In this document: positions 22,943-34,241 of the stretch, piece by piece
Position numbering within the stretch: the first letter of the stretch is position 1
How the letters are laid out: the number at the start of each line of letters is the position of its first letter
Assembly (NCBI GenBank): GCA_932294295.1
Contig: OW028581.1
Location: 12,451,162-12,515,161 of the forward strand
DNA length: 64,000 nucleotides
From: Alitta virens
Lineage: Eukaryota > Annelida > Polychaeta > Phyllodocida > Nereididae
Direction: 5' to 3'
The notes under the pieces: model-generated
The model's database searches: none
Seen by the model: the letters and a program-made list of their open reading frames with translations, nothing else
What the model was told of the DNA's origin: nothing
Made by a program: the position numbers and the translations under genes

Positions 22943-24085
22943 AGATCAGTGAAGTTGGCTACCCGAACCTAGCTACCTGACAGCTACCCGGCAGCTACCT
23001 GAAGATGTAAAGTTAGCTACCCGAACCCAGCTACCTGACAGCTACCTGGCAGCTACCCGAAATTTCCATGTATATAACTCAAAAACAGTTGAGTGTAATT
23101 TTTCCGTTTTTGCGCCAAAAGATACTTAGGGCAAAGGTTTACGTTCTAGAAAATTTTCGGAATTTTCCAAGCACGTCTGAGATGTGATAAATCAAAAAAA
23201 TTGAAAAAATGACGTTTTTTATCGTAACGCAAATGGTAGCTTTTTGGAGTGTCCGGTTGAGAAAGCGCCAGTAGAAAACAAAAATTAACTTTTGTGTCTA
23301 ACTTTTAGCATAGACAAAACTAGTCTTTACAACCCTTAAAGGGGTCAAATTCATTAGTACTTTTGGGTAGCTGCCAGGTAGCTGGAATTTGGCTCGCCTC
23401 TTTTTTGCCACCCTCTCGTAAACGGTTTCACGGATCTTTACCGTTTTTGACACAAAGATACATTCGGCATAGGTCTACATTTTAAAATTTTTCCAGAATT
23501 TTCTGAAGCGTTACGGCTCTGAAATATCAAAAAAACTCAAAACCAACCTCTTTTGCCGTAGCTGCGATTGTAAATTTTCCGGTTGACCGGTTGGGACAGT
23601 ACTGGTAAAAAACAAAAATTAACTTTTGTATCTAACTTTTGCAATATGTAAAACTGACCTGTGCACCCGTTAAATGGGTGTAATTAGGCCTTAGATTCGG
23701 GTATCTGCCGGGTAGCTAGCTTCGCTATCGCATATTCCTCGAAAACGGTCAAACGTGATTTTTCCGTTTTTGTGCCAAAAGATACTTAGGGCAAAGGTTT
23801 ACGTTCTAGAATTTTTTCGGAATTTTCTGAGCACGTCGAAGATGTGACAAATCAATAAAATTGAAAAAATGACGTTTTTTACCGTAACGCAAACGGTAGC
23901 TTTTTGGAGTGTCCGGTTGAGAAAGCACCGGTAGAAAACAAAAATTAACTTTTGTGTCTAACTTTTAGCATAGACAAAACTGCTCCACTCTCTTTCATAT
24001 TCATACTATGGTTAATATATTTTTTAAAGTAGTTTTTATGACAGCTATTTTCACAGATCTAAATCTAAACAATTTTTATCATTTT
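22943..24085. repeat. Left inverted arm, built of about 300-350 bp modules
   Basis: Three modules follow a GCTACCYGR-rich terminus. Modules 1 and 3 share CCAAAAGATACTTAGGGCAA and GGTAGCTTTTTGGAGTGTCC; module 2 has ACACAAAGATACATTCGGCA and CAAAACCAACCTCTTTTGCC. Each module boundary carries GCTACC/GGTAGC blocks. Homology with the right arm continues past ACTCTCTTTCATATTCATAC (23983) to a TATGACAG-TTTTCACAGA block. Confidence 0.85.
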
Positions 24086-25157
24086 AAGCATAGTCTGATT
24101 GATGAAAGTAAAAAGTTATAGATAGATAGCATTTCCCGCCATTTTCGGAGGGCTGCATCTTGTGGCTAGAACATCTTCTGATGATTCAAGTCAATGTGAT
24201 CGGCGAATAATGCCAGCGTAGGATAAAATTACAGCCCAAAAACATTGAGAAGCTGTCGCACAGCTATGTTTGCCTACATACTAAGCCACAATGCGATACT
24301 CCCCCCATAACTTTTGCTTTCATCTGGAAACCAAAATGTTGACAAGGACATCATGGACATCACAAACTGAGAACAAAAGTTCTTTCCCCTTTCATACAAT
24401 AATTCATACTCAATTTATACCCATAGACTCATTTAATCTTTAAGAGTATTTGTCCATTTTGTGAAAGTCATTAGAATTACAACACAGAGGAAAACAAATC
24501 CAAACAATTAGGATATTTTCATGCTTTTTGTGAAGCAATCTACAGAGGTGAGTATGAAGATTCAAGGATCCCGAGCAGAGACAGTTACAAATGCCGCATT
24601 TGCATTGCATTTTAAATGCATATGCACTTGCAAACATTTGCACTTACATTTGCATTTTTTAAACTGAATATTTACATTTGCATTTGATCTTAAAACATTT
24701 GCATTTTTTCAAATGTTATTCTAAATGCTAGTTTAGGTAAGACTTGAAAATAAGCACATACTAATATTCTAAGTTATAATTAATTACTTGTAATATAACT
24801 TACACAGATTTAAAACTTCACACAGTAGATAGTTCATTACAAATTGATAAACAATTATTAGCTAAAAAGTCTTCACAAAAGAATGAAAAAGTGGCATTTA
24901 TTATATAGGTTAATGTTGCTCAAATTGTCAATTACTCAATCAATAAGAGTTGTATATACATCAAGTTTCTTATATTATTATATGCTATTAAAGTGTGCAT
25001 TGAAACACTTTGAGGTATTTTTAGTACACATCATGTCAGACATTTACCCCATGGTGTCTTGTGTTACCTATTTGATAAGCTGTCCAATGTATTGATGATC
25101 TCTTTTCTAATATCATTTATCTTATCTCATTTTAAATGATGCATTTTATCTGATTTT

Positions 25158-26801
25158 TACGGTGGCTGGGATAGGACATGCATTTTTTATTTTTTATTTC
25201 GTTCTCACGAAATAGTATTCATGCAGTATTTCGTTATAATGACATAGTATTTCGTTATAATGAATTACTAATTCGTTGAAACGAAATACTTATTTTGTTT
25301 GGACGAAATATTAGTCCCTACAAGATCCTTACAAGATCCAAGAAGTGCTGACACTGGTTTTCCAGTGAACCAATCAAAGTTACCTTCTTTTTAACAGAAT
25401 AAGACACAAGAAAAATTCACACTGTTAATTTAGTAATGGCTTGGAGAAATTAGACCAGGAGAGGACACTGGGGTACATCAAAGGTAGAATTAGACCCCCC
25501 CCCCCTCCTCCCAACCCCCAACAAACATTTCCAACCCCACCCCTGCAGTTTCGTTAAGTGCATTTCATTGAAAACCTATTTCTGGTCATGCTCTTCTGTT
25601 GTGATACTGAGGCCTATCTGTCTGTCTATCTATCTATCTGGGTTGTAGAAAAATTAGGTTATCCCCTACTGAAGAGAAAGGGTGTAGCCACATAGGGGGG
25701 GGGGGCAATATGGGGTCAGGTCCCCCACACACCCACCCCAAGGCCCTTTAGAAGTTGGAATGAAAAATTTGAGAATGTCACCTCTGCGGCATGTTAAGCC
25801 CAAATTATATACTATTTAATGTTATTATTTAGTTTGTGTGAACTTAAATAGTGTTATAAGTTTCTTTTTCTTTTCAAAATTTTTAAAGAGCTAAACTTCT
25901 CCAAAATGTCAGCTCTGGTTGCGACCCTCCCAAGGGAGTTCCACCACTGGTCAAATGACTTTGATTTCATGACTTACATTATGTAGGCCTATAAGCATGC
26001 ACTCCCCTCTTGTCTTATAGCTGCAGCCAATTTTATTTTTTCGATTTAATAACATGGTATCCTGTTTGTCATCTTTTTCTACTTGTTGTGGTGTAGGCTA
26101 ACATATTTTTACGAGCTTCTGCAAATACAGTGTGATCCAGCTAATATATGTATGCAGATAAAGATATCATATAGTGTGCTTGATAGGATAGGATAGGATA
26201 GGATAGGATAAGATGCTTTTTCCCCCATTCCAGGCAATCTTCATGTGCAACTTCTCAGCTGAATGGCATTTGGAGATGTTCCCTTGTACTTGGTGTCTAT
26301 GCTTAAGCAAATAAAATTCTTCATACATGTGTAACAGAAGTGCATGGGTCCCTCTCTTTCAGTTGATCAATCAACCCTTGTGAGTGGGAAAGAACTTGCC
26401 TAAAAGGGCTGCACTAAGTTCACTTTCTGCTATCTATCTATCTATCTATCTATCTATATATATATATATATATATATATAGATCTTTATCAATCAATCAA
26501 TCAATCAATCTACCTATCTATCTATCTATCCATCTATCCATCTATCTATCTATCTATCTGTCTATCTGTCTATCTGCCTTGGTATGAGACTCAGATTTGG
26601 GGCAACAACTGACACCACTTGTACAATGTGTTATATATGTTATTCTATCATTGACTGTTGAATGCAGGTCAATTTATTTAGACTGAGTAATTCTTCTGGC
26701 CATATATCAGCAACAGTTTAATGTATTTCATGAGTTCGAAATACTATTTCGTTCTCACAAAATAAAAAATAAAAAGTGCATGTCTTAACCCAGCCATCGT
26801 A
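25158..26801. mobile_element. Nested terminal-inverted-repeat element
   Basis: The ends TACGGTGGCTGGGATAGGAC and its inverted partner near 26782-26801 match over about 65 bp, including ACATGCA and a T-rich run. GATTTT flanks both sides (25152-25157, 26802-26807), a possible 6-bp duplication. ATTTCGTT-type palindromic subrepeats follow the left end (25197-25310). The interior has C runs, a GGATA array at 26184-26210 and (TATC)n; no transposase is visible. Confidence 0.65.
26431..26582. repeat. (TATC)n / (TA)n / (AATC)n compound microsatellite
   Basis: Uninterrupted tetranucleotide and dinucleotide runs occupy the block. The Tyr/Leu/Ser/Ile-repeat frame across it is an artefact. Confidence 0.95.
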
Positions 26802-27599
26802 GATTTTAACTATTTTATGGTATGTTTTGATGCAATTTCTCTCTGTACAAAGAGGTTAAATAACTACTATTAAAATTATAATTCTTAAGCTATTTTTTCA
26901 AAGGTCAATTAAGTCAAATGCTAAATCTGAACACAATAGAGAAGAGGAATTTCCCTTCTACTGACTGTCACCCTTTCTTATGTAATTCCTAATAATAGGG
27001 GCTCAGCAAAACAGTACATTTAATTGACTATTGTTGACCTAGAAAATGTCCTAGATTTAGACCTCTATTTTGCCAAACATGTGGTCTTTGTTTAATCACC
27101 CAGTGAAACTGAGTAAAATATCAGGTGCAATACTTGAATACTACACAATAATTAAATATTGTTAAACATTACCTAAACATAACATTTTGTTCACTGCAAC
27201 ATTGGCATTTATTAATGAATGAGTGAGAATATTACACAAGCATCTTTACCACAATGATTTGATTATAGAGGGATAATATAATAATATAATACAGTGGAAA
27301 TTCCTAATTATCACTATAGTTGGCCACTTCCATTTTTAAATCTTTAATTTAAAAATACTAGTTATATATCTTGATACTTTTTTTAGGTGTATTACATTTG
27401 AAAAAAAGCAAATGCATTTGCATTTAAATGTGTTTCTAAAAGTTCATACTTGCATTTGCATTCTATAATTAAGATGATGAAAATGATTTAGAATTTTTAA
27501 GGTACCAAAGGTAGCAGTTACCAAATGCATCCACCAGGGGAGCTAAAGTCTTATGCATCAGATCGAATTTGGCTTTTCTTACTTTTCACACAAAAGAAA

Positions 27600-29159
27600 A
27601 TCCAGAAAATAAATAAATTTTCATTATGGATTTTCTAATTGTCTGTGAAAAAAAACTGTCATAAAAAAACTCTTTATTTACAGTGACTGCAGAACTACAC
27701 AATGCATCAAGATGTAGGAAAAGAAATATTAACCAGAGTATGAATATGAAAGAGAGTGGACCAGTTCTGTGTACGCTAAATGTTACACACAAAAGTTTGT
27801 TCTGTTTCATTACGGCGCTTTCTCAAACGGACACTCCAAAAAGCTACCGTTTGCGTTAACCGGTAAATTTACAATTGCAGCTACGGCAAAAGAGGTTGGT
27901 TTTGAGTTTTTTTTATATTTCAGAGCCGTAACGCTTCGGAAAATTCTGGAAAAATTCTATAATGTAGACCTATGCAGAATGTAACTTTGTGTCAAAAACG
28001 GTAAAGATCCGTGAAACCGTTTACGAGAGGGTGGCAAAAAAGAGGCAAGCCAAATTCCAGCTACCTGGCAGCTACCCGAAAGTACTAATGAATTTGACCC
28101 CTTTAAGGGTTGTAAAGACTAGTTTTGTCTATGCTAAAAGTTAGACACAAAAGTTATTTTTGTTTTCTACCGGCGCTTTCTCAACCAGACACTCCAAAAA
28201 GCTACCGTTTGCGTTACGGTAAAAAACGTCATTTTTTCAATTTTATTGATTTTTCACATCTTCGACGTGCTCGGAAAATTCCGAAAAAATTCTAGAACGT
28301 AAATCTTCGCCCTAAGTATCTTTTGGCACAAAAACGTAAAAATCACGTTTGACCGTTTTCGAGGAATATGCGATAGCGAAGCTAGCTACCCGGCAGCTGC
28401 CCGAATCTAAGGCCTAATTATACCCACTTAACGGGTGCACAGGTCAGTTTTACATATTGCAAAAGTTAGATACAAAAGTTAATTTTTGTTTTTTACCGGT
28501 ACTGTCCCAACCGGTCAACCAGTAAATTTACAATCGCAGCTACGGCAAAAGAGGTTGGTTTTGAGTTTTTTTGATATTTCAGAACCGTAACGCTTCGGAA
28601 AATTCTGGAAAAATTCTATAATGTAGACCTATGCCAAATGTATCTTTGTGTCAAAAACGGTAAAGATCCGTGAAACCGTTTACGAGAGGGTGGCAAAAAA
28701 GAGGCGAGCCAAATTCCAGCTACCTGGCAGCTACCCGAAAGTACTAATGAATTTGACCCCTTTAAGGGTTGTAAAGACTAGTTTTGTCTATGCTAAAAGT
28801 TAGACACAAAAGTTAATTTTTGTTTTCTACCAGGCGCTTTCTCAACCGGACACTCCAAAAAGCTACCATTTGCGTTACGGTAAAAAACGTCATTTTTTCA
28901 ATTTTTTTGATTTATCACATCTCAGACGTGCTCGGAAAATTCCGAAAATTTTCTAGAACGTAAACCTTTGCCCTAAGTATCTTTTGGCACAAAAACGGAA
29001 AAATTACACTCAACTGTTTTTGAGTTATATACATGGAAAGTTCGGGTAGCTGCCAGGTAGCTGTCAGGTAGCTGGGTTCGGGTAGCTAACTTTACATCTT
29101 CAGGTAGCTGCCGGGTAGCTGTCAGGTAGCTAGGTTCGGGTAGCCAACTTCACTGATCT
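27600..29159. repeat. Right inverted arm with one extra module
   Basis: It mirrors the left arm, but a further type-2 module (about 27785-28130) is inserted before the shared ACTCTCTTTCATATTCATAC inner block, so the two arms differ by one unit. Open frames here are by-products. Confidence 0.85.
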
Positions 29160-29416
29160 CAGTTATTTGAGTATATATGAATGGGCCACAAGATGGCAAC
29201 TGAAAACTGAAACTGTGAACTCGATATGTGACATTGGTGTTCATATACAATCAAACCTCAGATTTACTAGTTATTGTAATAATGTTAGTAAGAAGGCACA
29301 CTTTGCTATGAAGAATATATTTAATACTTTCAAAGGGCACAGCAACGAATTTTATGTGTCATTATTTAAAACTTATGTTCGGCCTTTATTAGATAGTGCA
29401 AGCCCAGTATGGTCCC
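29160..29416 (+). pseudogene. Old LINE RT copy, part 2 of 3
   Basis: After the fold-back insertion the LINE resumes with EWATRWQLKTETVNS, FTSYCNNVSKKAH and LFKTYVRPLLDSASPVW, the thumb region of LINE RTs. It is cut at 29416 by the Ty3/gypsy element. Confidence 0.85.
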
Positions 29417-29583
29417 TGTAATGTTTTGATAGCTTGTTTTAGCTTATTTATCACATGGTAGTGAGAGGTCAATAATGAACAATCCCACCTGGTATGGGCG
29501 GAAGCGGAAGTGCTTTATTTCTGTTCCTTACGCCAGGTGGCGACACTGTACAGATCTAGTATTGTGGATGTTACAATACTACA
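29417..29583 (-). repeat. 3' LTR of the Ty3/gypsy element
   Basis: This is the 167-bp partner of 34242-34408, with TG...CA ends and no differences seen. It is followed by the GTCCC target duplication on the outer side. Confidence 0.95.
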
Positions 29584-29598
29584 TTCCTCCTTACCTTA
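29584..29598 (-). promoter_or_regulatory. Polypurine tract
   Basis: In element orientation AAGGTAAGGAGGAA lies directly before the 3' LTR, as expected for plus-strand priming. Confidence 0.8.
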
Positions 29599-30087
29599 GT
29601 TACAAGTTATGTTAATATTAACTTTTATCATTATACAGATATACTGCTTAGATTAATACTGAAGTTAAGTAGATTTACTGGTAATACTGATTAGAAATAC
29701 TGAATAATGTGACTAAACGTTCTTTGATATTTGAGTATTTTAAAAGACTAAAACATGACATGTGGTTACAACTTAAACAAGTACTACTGAACTAAACTTT
29801 TAAAACAATGACTCCATGTCAATATGACTGAACACTGAATGTACAACTTAACAATTTGAAGTACTGTGTGACAGATAGTCTGATGTCTTTACACACATAT
29901 AACACATATAATAGTCTTTGCACATTTTGGTCTTCTTTCTTCTTCTTGTGTTGTAACTTTCTAACCGATCAGCTGTTTTGCATGGAGTCCTGAAGTCAGG
30001 TTGAGTAGGCAAATGGGGTTTGACAGCCCAAGTGCCTCTATGTGCTCTGGGATTATTTTGCCCAGTGATTTTTTTTTATTTTTTTTT

Positions 30088-33000
30088 TTATAGCACATAG
30101 TCCTGTAGATGACGGGGAGCACAACGTTCCCGTTGTGGTCTGGCCGGTTGAGGTTCAGCTGTTGATGCTTCAACATGCGACTGCACCGGCGGCAGAGGTA
30201 TGCTGCCGACTGCAGTTATGGGTGGTACGTCGATGTCATCATCCGAGTCATCATCTGTTGCACGCACATTCTGCTGACGAATGATGATGTCTTTAGAGAT
30301 TCTCTTGAAGAATGATGAATTCCGTGTGATCGTGTGTCCTTGTCGACGAGCGGTGATTCTCGATCCTTGGATCTTGCTGACTGTATAGGGATTATGATCA
30401 TACGGAGTTGATAATTTGTTCACCTTCTGTTGGCGAATTAGGACAAGATCGCCAATGTTGATGTTGCTTTCTTTGACATGGCGTTTCTGGTCGGCATAAG
30501 CCTTCATCTTGGTTTTGGAGATCTTGTCATTGGTGTGGATAACACTGTCAGTGTTCTGATGATTTGTGATTGACGGTAGTTTGGTGTTGACTTGCCTACC
30601 AAACAGAGCTGCACTTGGTGACAGTTGCGTCGAGATGTGTGGTGTTGCACGATAGTTCCTCAGGAAAGTATGCAGACCCTGTTGCCATGGTATGCCGTCA
30701 CAGGTTGCTGTGCGGAGTGCCTTTCCTAGTGTCTTCATAAATCTTTCAGCTTCACCGTTCGCCTCAGGCCAGAGGGGTGTAACGCGGTGATGCTTGAAAC
30801 CAAGAAACTTTGCAAATCTTTGGAAGTGATGACTGTTGAATGGTGGACCATTGTCAGTTTTCAGCTGGGTGGGGATTCCGAAGGTTGAAAACATTTTGTC
30901 CAAGATAGGAATTATGGCCTTGGCAGTTAGGCGGTACGTGATCTCTACAATTGGGAACCTGGAATGCTCATCTATGACGACCAGAAGATGTTCCCCTGTG
31001 GGTAATGGTCCATAGAAATCTGCTGCGAGAAACGTCCATGGTTCGGCTGGCATCTCTGTCATTTGTAAAGGTTCACGCTGGTGTTTGATGATGTTTGCTT
31101 GGCAGGAAATGCATTTTCCAATGATTTCTTCGACCAACGCGTCGATTCCGGGAAACCAGACTCGACTGCGCAGCAGTTGTTTTGTCTTGACCAGTCCCTG
31201 ATGTCCTTCGTGCGCGAGGTCAATGGATGAATGCTTCAGAGATGCTGGTAGGACGATCCGGTTGCCTCGGAGCAGCAGAGAGTGGTCGTTTGATATAGCC
31301 AGTTCAGATTTGACTTTAAGAAAGGGCTTGAGTGCATTCGATGACTTGTCCCATCGTCCAGATGATACGGCTTCCATGACAAGCTTTATGTCTTTGTCCT
31401 GTGCAACCTGCTGTTGTATGGTGACAAGATCCATAGCGTCTGGAGTTGCTTGTGAGATGATAAAGTTGACATATTCTTCTGCAACTATCTCGGATCGGCT
31501 GCACGATCTGACGGGCGATGGATGTCTTGAGGCATAATCCGCTGGATTGTCCTTGCCTGGCCGATATTGCAGTGTCATATGATACTGCTGGAGCCGAAGT
31601 GCCCATCTCTCCATGCGCGCTGATAGTTTGGCATGAGGATTAGAGAACATTGGGACCAGTGGTCTGTGGTCGGTGAATACAGAGAATGGGCTGCCGTAAA
31701 GATACAGGTGGAAGCGTTCGCATCCGAATAGCACTGCTAGAGCCTCTCGTTCCAGTTGTGAGTAGCGTTGCTCGGTAGGGCTGAGTGCACGGCTGGCATA
31801 ACTGATGACATGTACTCTCTCGTCCTGTGACCTCTGGGTAAGGATTGCAGACACACCCACTGGGCTTGCGTCGACGAGAACTTCGGTCGCTCTTGATGAG
31901 TCAAAGTATGCCATTACTTTGTCTGATAGGAGGATCTCCTTGATCTGATCAAATGCTGATTGATGTGCCGTGGTCCATTCCCATGGAGCATTCTTTTCTG
32001 TTAGCTTCCTGAGTGGTACAGTGATGGTTGCAAAGCCTGGGACGAATCTTGCGCAATAATTGGCCAGTCCTAGGTACGAGCGGACTTCGGTGGCGTTGGT
32101 AGGTTGAGGGGCATTTTGAATGTCACGCTGCTTGGCCGGGTCCACAGTGACACCTTCACTTGTGAAGTGATGTCCCAAGTATGTGAGAGATGTCTCACAA
32201 AAGATGCATTTCTTTGGATTCAAAGTTAACCCTTGCTCTTGTATCCTCAGGAGTGTCGCATACAGACGTTGCTCGTGTTGCTCCTTTGTGCTGGAATATA
32301 TCAGGATATCATCGCTGACATTCATGACACCATCGAGTCCTTCCAGAACCGTTTGAATGGTGTTTTGAAAAATCTCGGATGCACAAGATATCCCAAAGTT
32401 TAACCTTTTGTATCTCCTCAGTCCCACATGAGTTGAGAATGTGGTGATGTATCTGGACTCCTTGGCAAGAGTTAGTTGATGGTAGCCTTGGTTCAGATCC
32501 AATTTGGAGAAGAACTTGGCGCCGTTGAGGTCAGCTAGTACATCCTCGATGGTTGGCGTGATGTGTCTTTCTCGTTGGATGGCTTTGTTAGGTCCCCGCA
32601 TGTCCACGCACAAACGAATCTCCGTTGGATCATGTGGCTTGGGTGGAGTGACGATCGGAGAAACCCATGGTGTGGGGCCTTCAATTTTCTCAATAATCCC
32701 AGCTTCTTCTAGCTCTTGAAGTTTCTCTTCAACTTTAGATCGAAGATGGAATGGAACTCTGCGATGGGGTTGTCTCACAGGTTGGACTGATGAGTCAATG
32801 TGGAGCTTAACTTGCATCCCTTTGAGTTGTCCCAGGCCATCGAATAACTTCGGAAATTTGGCAAGGATATGTTCTGTCTCAAACTTAGAATTTGGTGTGA
32901 TGGGGATGACAGCATTGATAGTCACAATACCCAATGCAGCGGATGATCCGTATCCAAGCAGACAGCCAGATTGTCCTGGTACCACAAATACCTTGCTCTG

Positions 33001-33339
33001 ATGAACTTGACCCTTCCTCTGCAGATTTGCATTGAAACTACCAAGCACTTGCAATCTTCCTGGAGATCCATAAGGAATAAGCCTGGTGTTGGAGGTATCC
33101 AGCTTCTTGGGGCTGTTCATGGCCTTCCATGTTTGTTCGTCGATGATGTCGGCAGATGCGCCTGTGTCCACCAACATTCGGACACGTTGTCCATCGATCA
33201 TCACTTGCATGAACGGTAAATTGCTGTTTGGGCCTACAGCATAGACGTACTCTACATCTGAGTCATCTGAGGCCTCGGCTGTTACTTGGTTCACTTTGTT
33301 GAATCTCTGTTTGGGACGATTGTCTCTTTGAGGTTTGAA
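30088..33339 (-). CDS. pol: Pol polyprotein of the Ty3/gypsy element (PR-RT-RH-IN)
   Basis: The open frame runs from the codon after the gag UAG to a stop at 30088, about 1083 residues without a break. With numbering from the GTG at 33294, the order is: protease with LVDTGAS (about 41-47); reverse transcriptase with LDLNQGYHQL (265) and NVSDDILIY, where SDD replaces the usual DD motif context YxDD; RNase H with EVLVDASPVG (471) and FTDHRPL (540); integrase with an HEGH...CISC zinc finger (695-731) and a D-D-35-E triad (D759, D814, E850). The tail is basic then acidic. There is no ATG near the start, so it must be made as a Gag-Pol fusion. Confidence 0.95.
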   Translation of the reverse strand, partial: FKPQRDNRPKQRFNKVNQVTAEASDDSDVEYVYAVGPNSNLPFMQVMIDGQRVRMLVDTGASADIIDEQTWKAMNSPKKLDTSNTRLIPYGSPGRLQVLGSFNANLQRKGQVHQSKVFVVPGQSGCLLGYGSSAALGIVTINAVIPITPNSKFETEHILAKFPKLFDGLGQLKGMQVKLHIDSSVQPVRQPHRRVPFHLRSKVEEKLQELEEAGIIEKIEGPTPWVSPIVTPPKPHDPTEIRLCVDMRGPNKAIQRERHITPTIEDVLADLNGAKFFSKLDLNQGYHQLTLAKESRYITTFSTHVGLRRYKRLNFGISCASEIFQNTIQTVLEGLDGVMNVSDDILIYSSTKEQHEQRLYATLLRIQEQGLTLNPKKCIFCETSLTYLGHHFTSEGVTVDPAKQRDIQNAPQPTNATEVRSYLGLANYCARFVPGFATITVPLRKLTEKNAPWEWTTAHQSAFDQIKEILLSDKVMAYFDSSRATEVLVDASPVGVSAILTQRSQDERVHVISYASRALSPTEQRYSQLEREALAVLFGCERFHLYLYGSPFSVFTDHRPLVPMFSNPHAKLSARMERWALRLQQYHMTLQYRPGKDNPADYASRHPSPVRSCSRSEIVAEEYVNFIISQATPDAMDLVTIQQQVAQDKDIKLVMEAVSSGRWDKSSNALKPFLKVKSELAISNDHSLLLRGNRIVLPASLKHSSIDLAHEGHQGLVKTKQLLRSRVWFPGIDALVEEIIGKCISCQANIIKHQREPLQMTEMPAEPWTFLAADFYGPLPTGEHLLVVIDEHSRFPIVEITYRLTAKAIIPILDKMFSTFGIPTQLKTDNGPPFNSHHFQRFAKFLGFKHHRVTPLWPEANGEAERFMKTLGKALRTATCDGIPWQQGLHTFLRNYRATPHISTQLSPSAALFGRQVNTKLPSITNHQNTDSVIHTNDKISKTKMKAYADQKRHVKESNINIGDLVLIRQQKVNKLSTPYDHNPYTVSKIQGSRITARRQGHTITRNSSFFKRISKDIIIRQQNVRATDDDSDDDIDVPPITAVGSIPLPPVQSHVEASTAEPQPARPQRERCAPRHLQDYVL

Positions 33340-34179
33340 CTAACTGGACTTGCAAAGTGATGGAAAGTGATGTAGCTTCTTACATTTGGAGCACTGCACG
33401 TTGGAAGCTGGACAATTGGACTGTCCTCCTTTGTGTGGCCAGTTGTTTCCACAGTTACGACATGTTGAGGTAGGAGCGCGAGTTGAGGCTTGATTATGGG
33501 CTGATGCTGATGGGTTGCGGTTTGAATGTGACCTCTGACCTTTGTCTTTGTTGAAATGACGCTTCTTGTCGTTCCTTTGTCTGACAGCCTTGACACCAAC
33601 TGCTTCATCCTGCTTGATTTCTTTATGCTGTGTCGCAGTAATCTCAAGTGTCTTTGCATATTCAACAAGCTGGACCAGAGTGAGATTAGGTTCTCCCAGA
33701 CCCTTTCTGGTCACTTTGTCACTTCTGGAACCCATAATGATCTGAGACTTGATTTCCTTGACGTCCTCAGCAAATGCACATGTTTTGGCAAGTTTCACAA
33801 GACGATTATGGTATTGTTCTACTGTTTCATCAGACTGCTGAGTCGTTTTACGAAACAAATACCTTTGGAATTCCACGTTTTGCTTGGGATTGAAGTGTTT
33901 GTCTAGAGCTGCCACCAGCTTGTCAAATGCGTTTTCTCCGTCTCCTGGCGTGATGTCTGCAGCATTGAAACCTTCCACAATGTCATTGAGGTCGTCTCCA
34001 CCAACTGTTAGCATTACAGCCTTCTTTCTGACATTTTCAGTGATGTCGTAGGCAACAAAAACGTTGTTTTTGAGCCTGTTGATCCAATTTGTCCATCGTA
34101 CTCCTGCGTTTTCAGAATGACAGTCAAAAACTGAGTAATGTGGAATAATCGCGATGTTTTTCGCGACGTTTTCCGCCAT
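33340..34179 (-). CDS. gag: Gag polyprotein of the Ty3/gypsy element
   Basis: 279 residues from ATG 34179. It forms the particle shell and binds RNA. A capsid-like region (WTNWINRLKNNVFVAYDI; FQRYLFRKTTQQSDETVEQY) is followed by a basic stretch and two Cys/His zinc knuckles near the C-terminus (CRNCGNNWPHKGGQSNC and CSKCKKLHHFPSLC). The frame is intact. It ends in UAG at 33340-33342, and the pol frame continues in the same register immediately after. Confidence 0.9.
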   Translation of the reverse strand: MAENVAKNIAIIPHYSVFDCHSENAGVRWTNWINRLKNNVFVAYDITENVRKKAVMLTVGGDDLNDIVEGFNAADITPGDGENAFDKLVAALDKHFNPKQNVEFQRYLFRKTTQQSDETVEQYHNRLVKLAKTCAFAEDVKEIKSQIIMGSRSDKVTRKGLGEPNLTLVQLVEYAKTLEITATQHKEIKQDEAVGVKAVRQRNDKKRHFNKDKGQRSHSNRNPSASAHNQASTRAPTSTCRNCGNNWPHKGGQSNCPASNVQCSKCKKLHHFPSLCKSS

Positions 34180-34227
34180 GACGCTGTCAGTTTTAAAGTC
34201 TGTGGGTCCTGGAATACTTCTGTTGTG

Positions 34228-34240
34228 ATCCTCGTCGCCA
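34228..34240 (-). promoter_or_regulatory. Primer binding site, tRNA-Ser type
   Basis: The plus strand reads ATCCTCGTCGCCA, identical to the 3' 13 nt of a typical animal tRNA-Ser(GCT) including CCA. It lies one base inside the 5' LTR, the normal position for minus-strand priming. Confidence 0.85.
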
Positions 34241-34241
34241 G

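Larger units (their letters stand above)
22943..29159. mobile_element. 6.2-kb fold-back transposon with kilobase inverted repeats
   Basis: The ends AGATCAGTGAAGTTGGCTAC and GTAGCCAACTTCACTGATCT are exact inverses. CAGTTATTT is duplicated at 22934-22942 and 29160-29168 (9 bp), the length typical of Mutator-like elements. The inverted arms are about 1.1 kb on the left and 1.5 kb on the right. The interior is AT-rich with no transposase and contains a second transposon at 25158-26801. It is probably non-autonomous. Assignment to a Mutator-like group rests only on the 9-bp duplication and long arms. Confidence 0.85.

Noticed and set aside
26384..26587. Tyr-Leu-Ser-Ile-repeat frame
   Set aside because: Pure translation of the (TATC)n/(TA)n microsatellite.
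24590..27480. TTTGCATTT-rich blocks as another inverted-repeat pair
   Set aside because: Low-complexity matches only; no sharp ends or target duplication.
30216..33219. Several plus- and minus-strand frames overlapping pol and gag
   Set aside because: Shadows of the Ty3/gypsy pol and gag frames.
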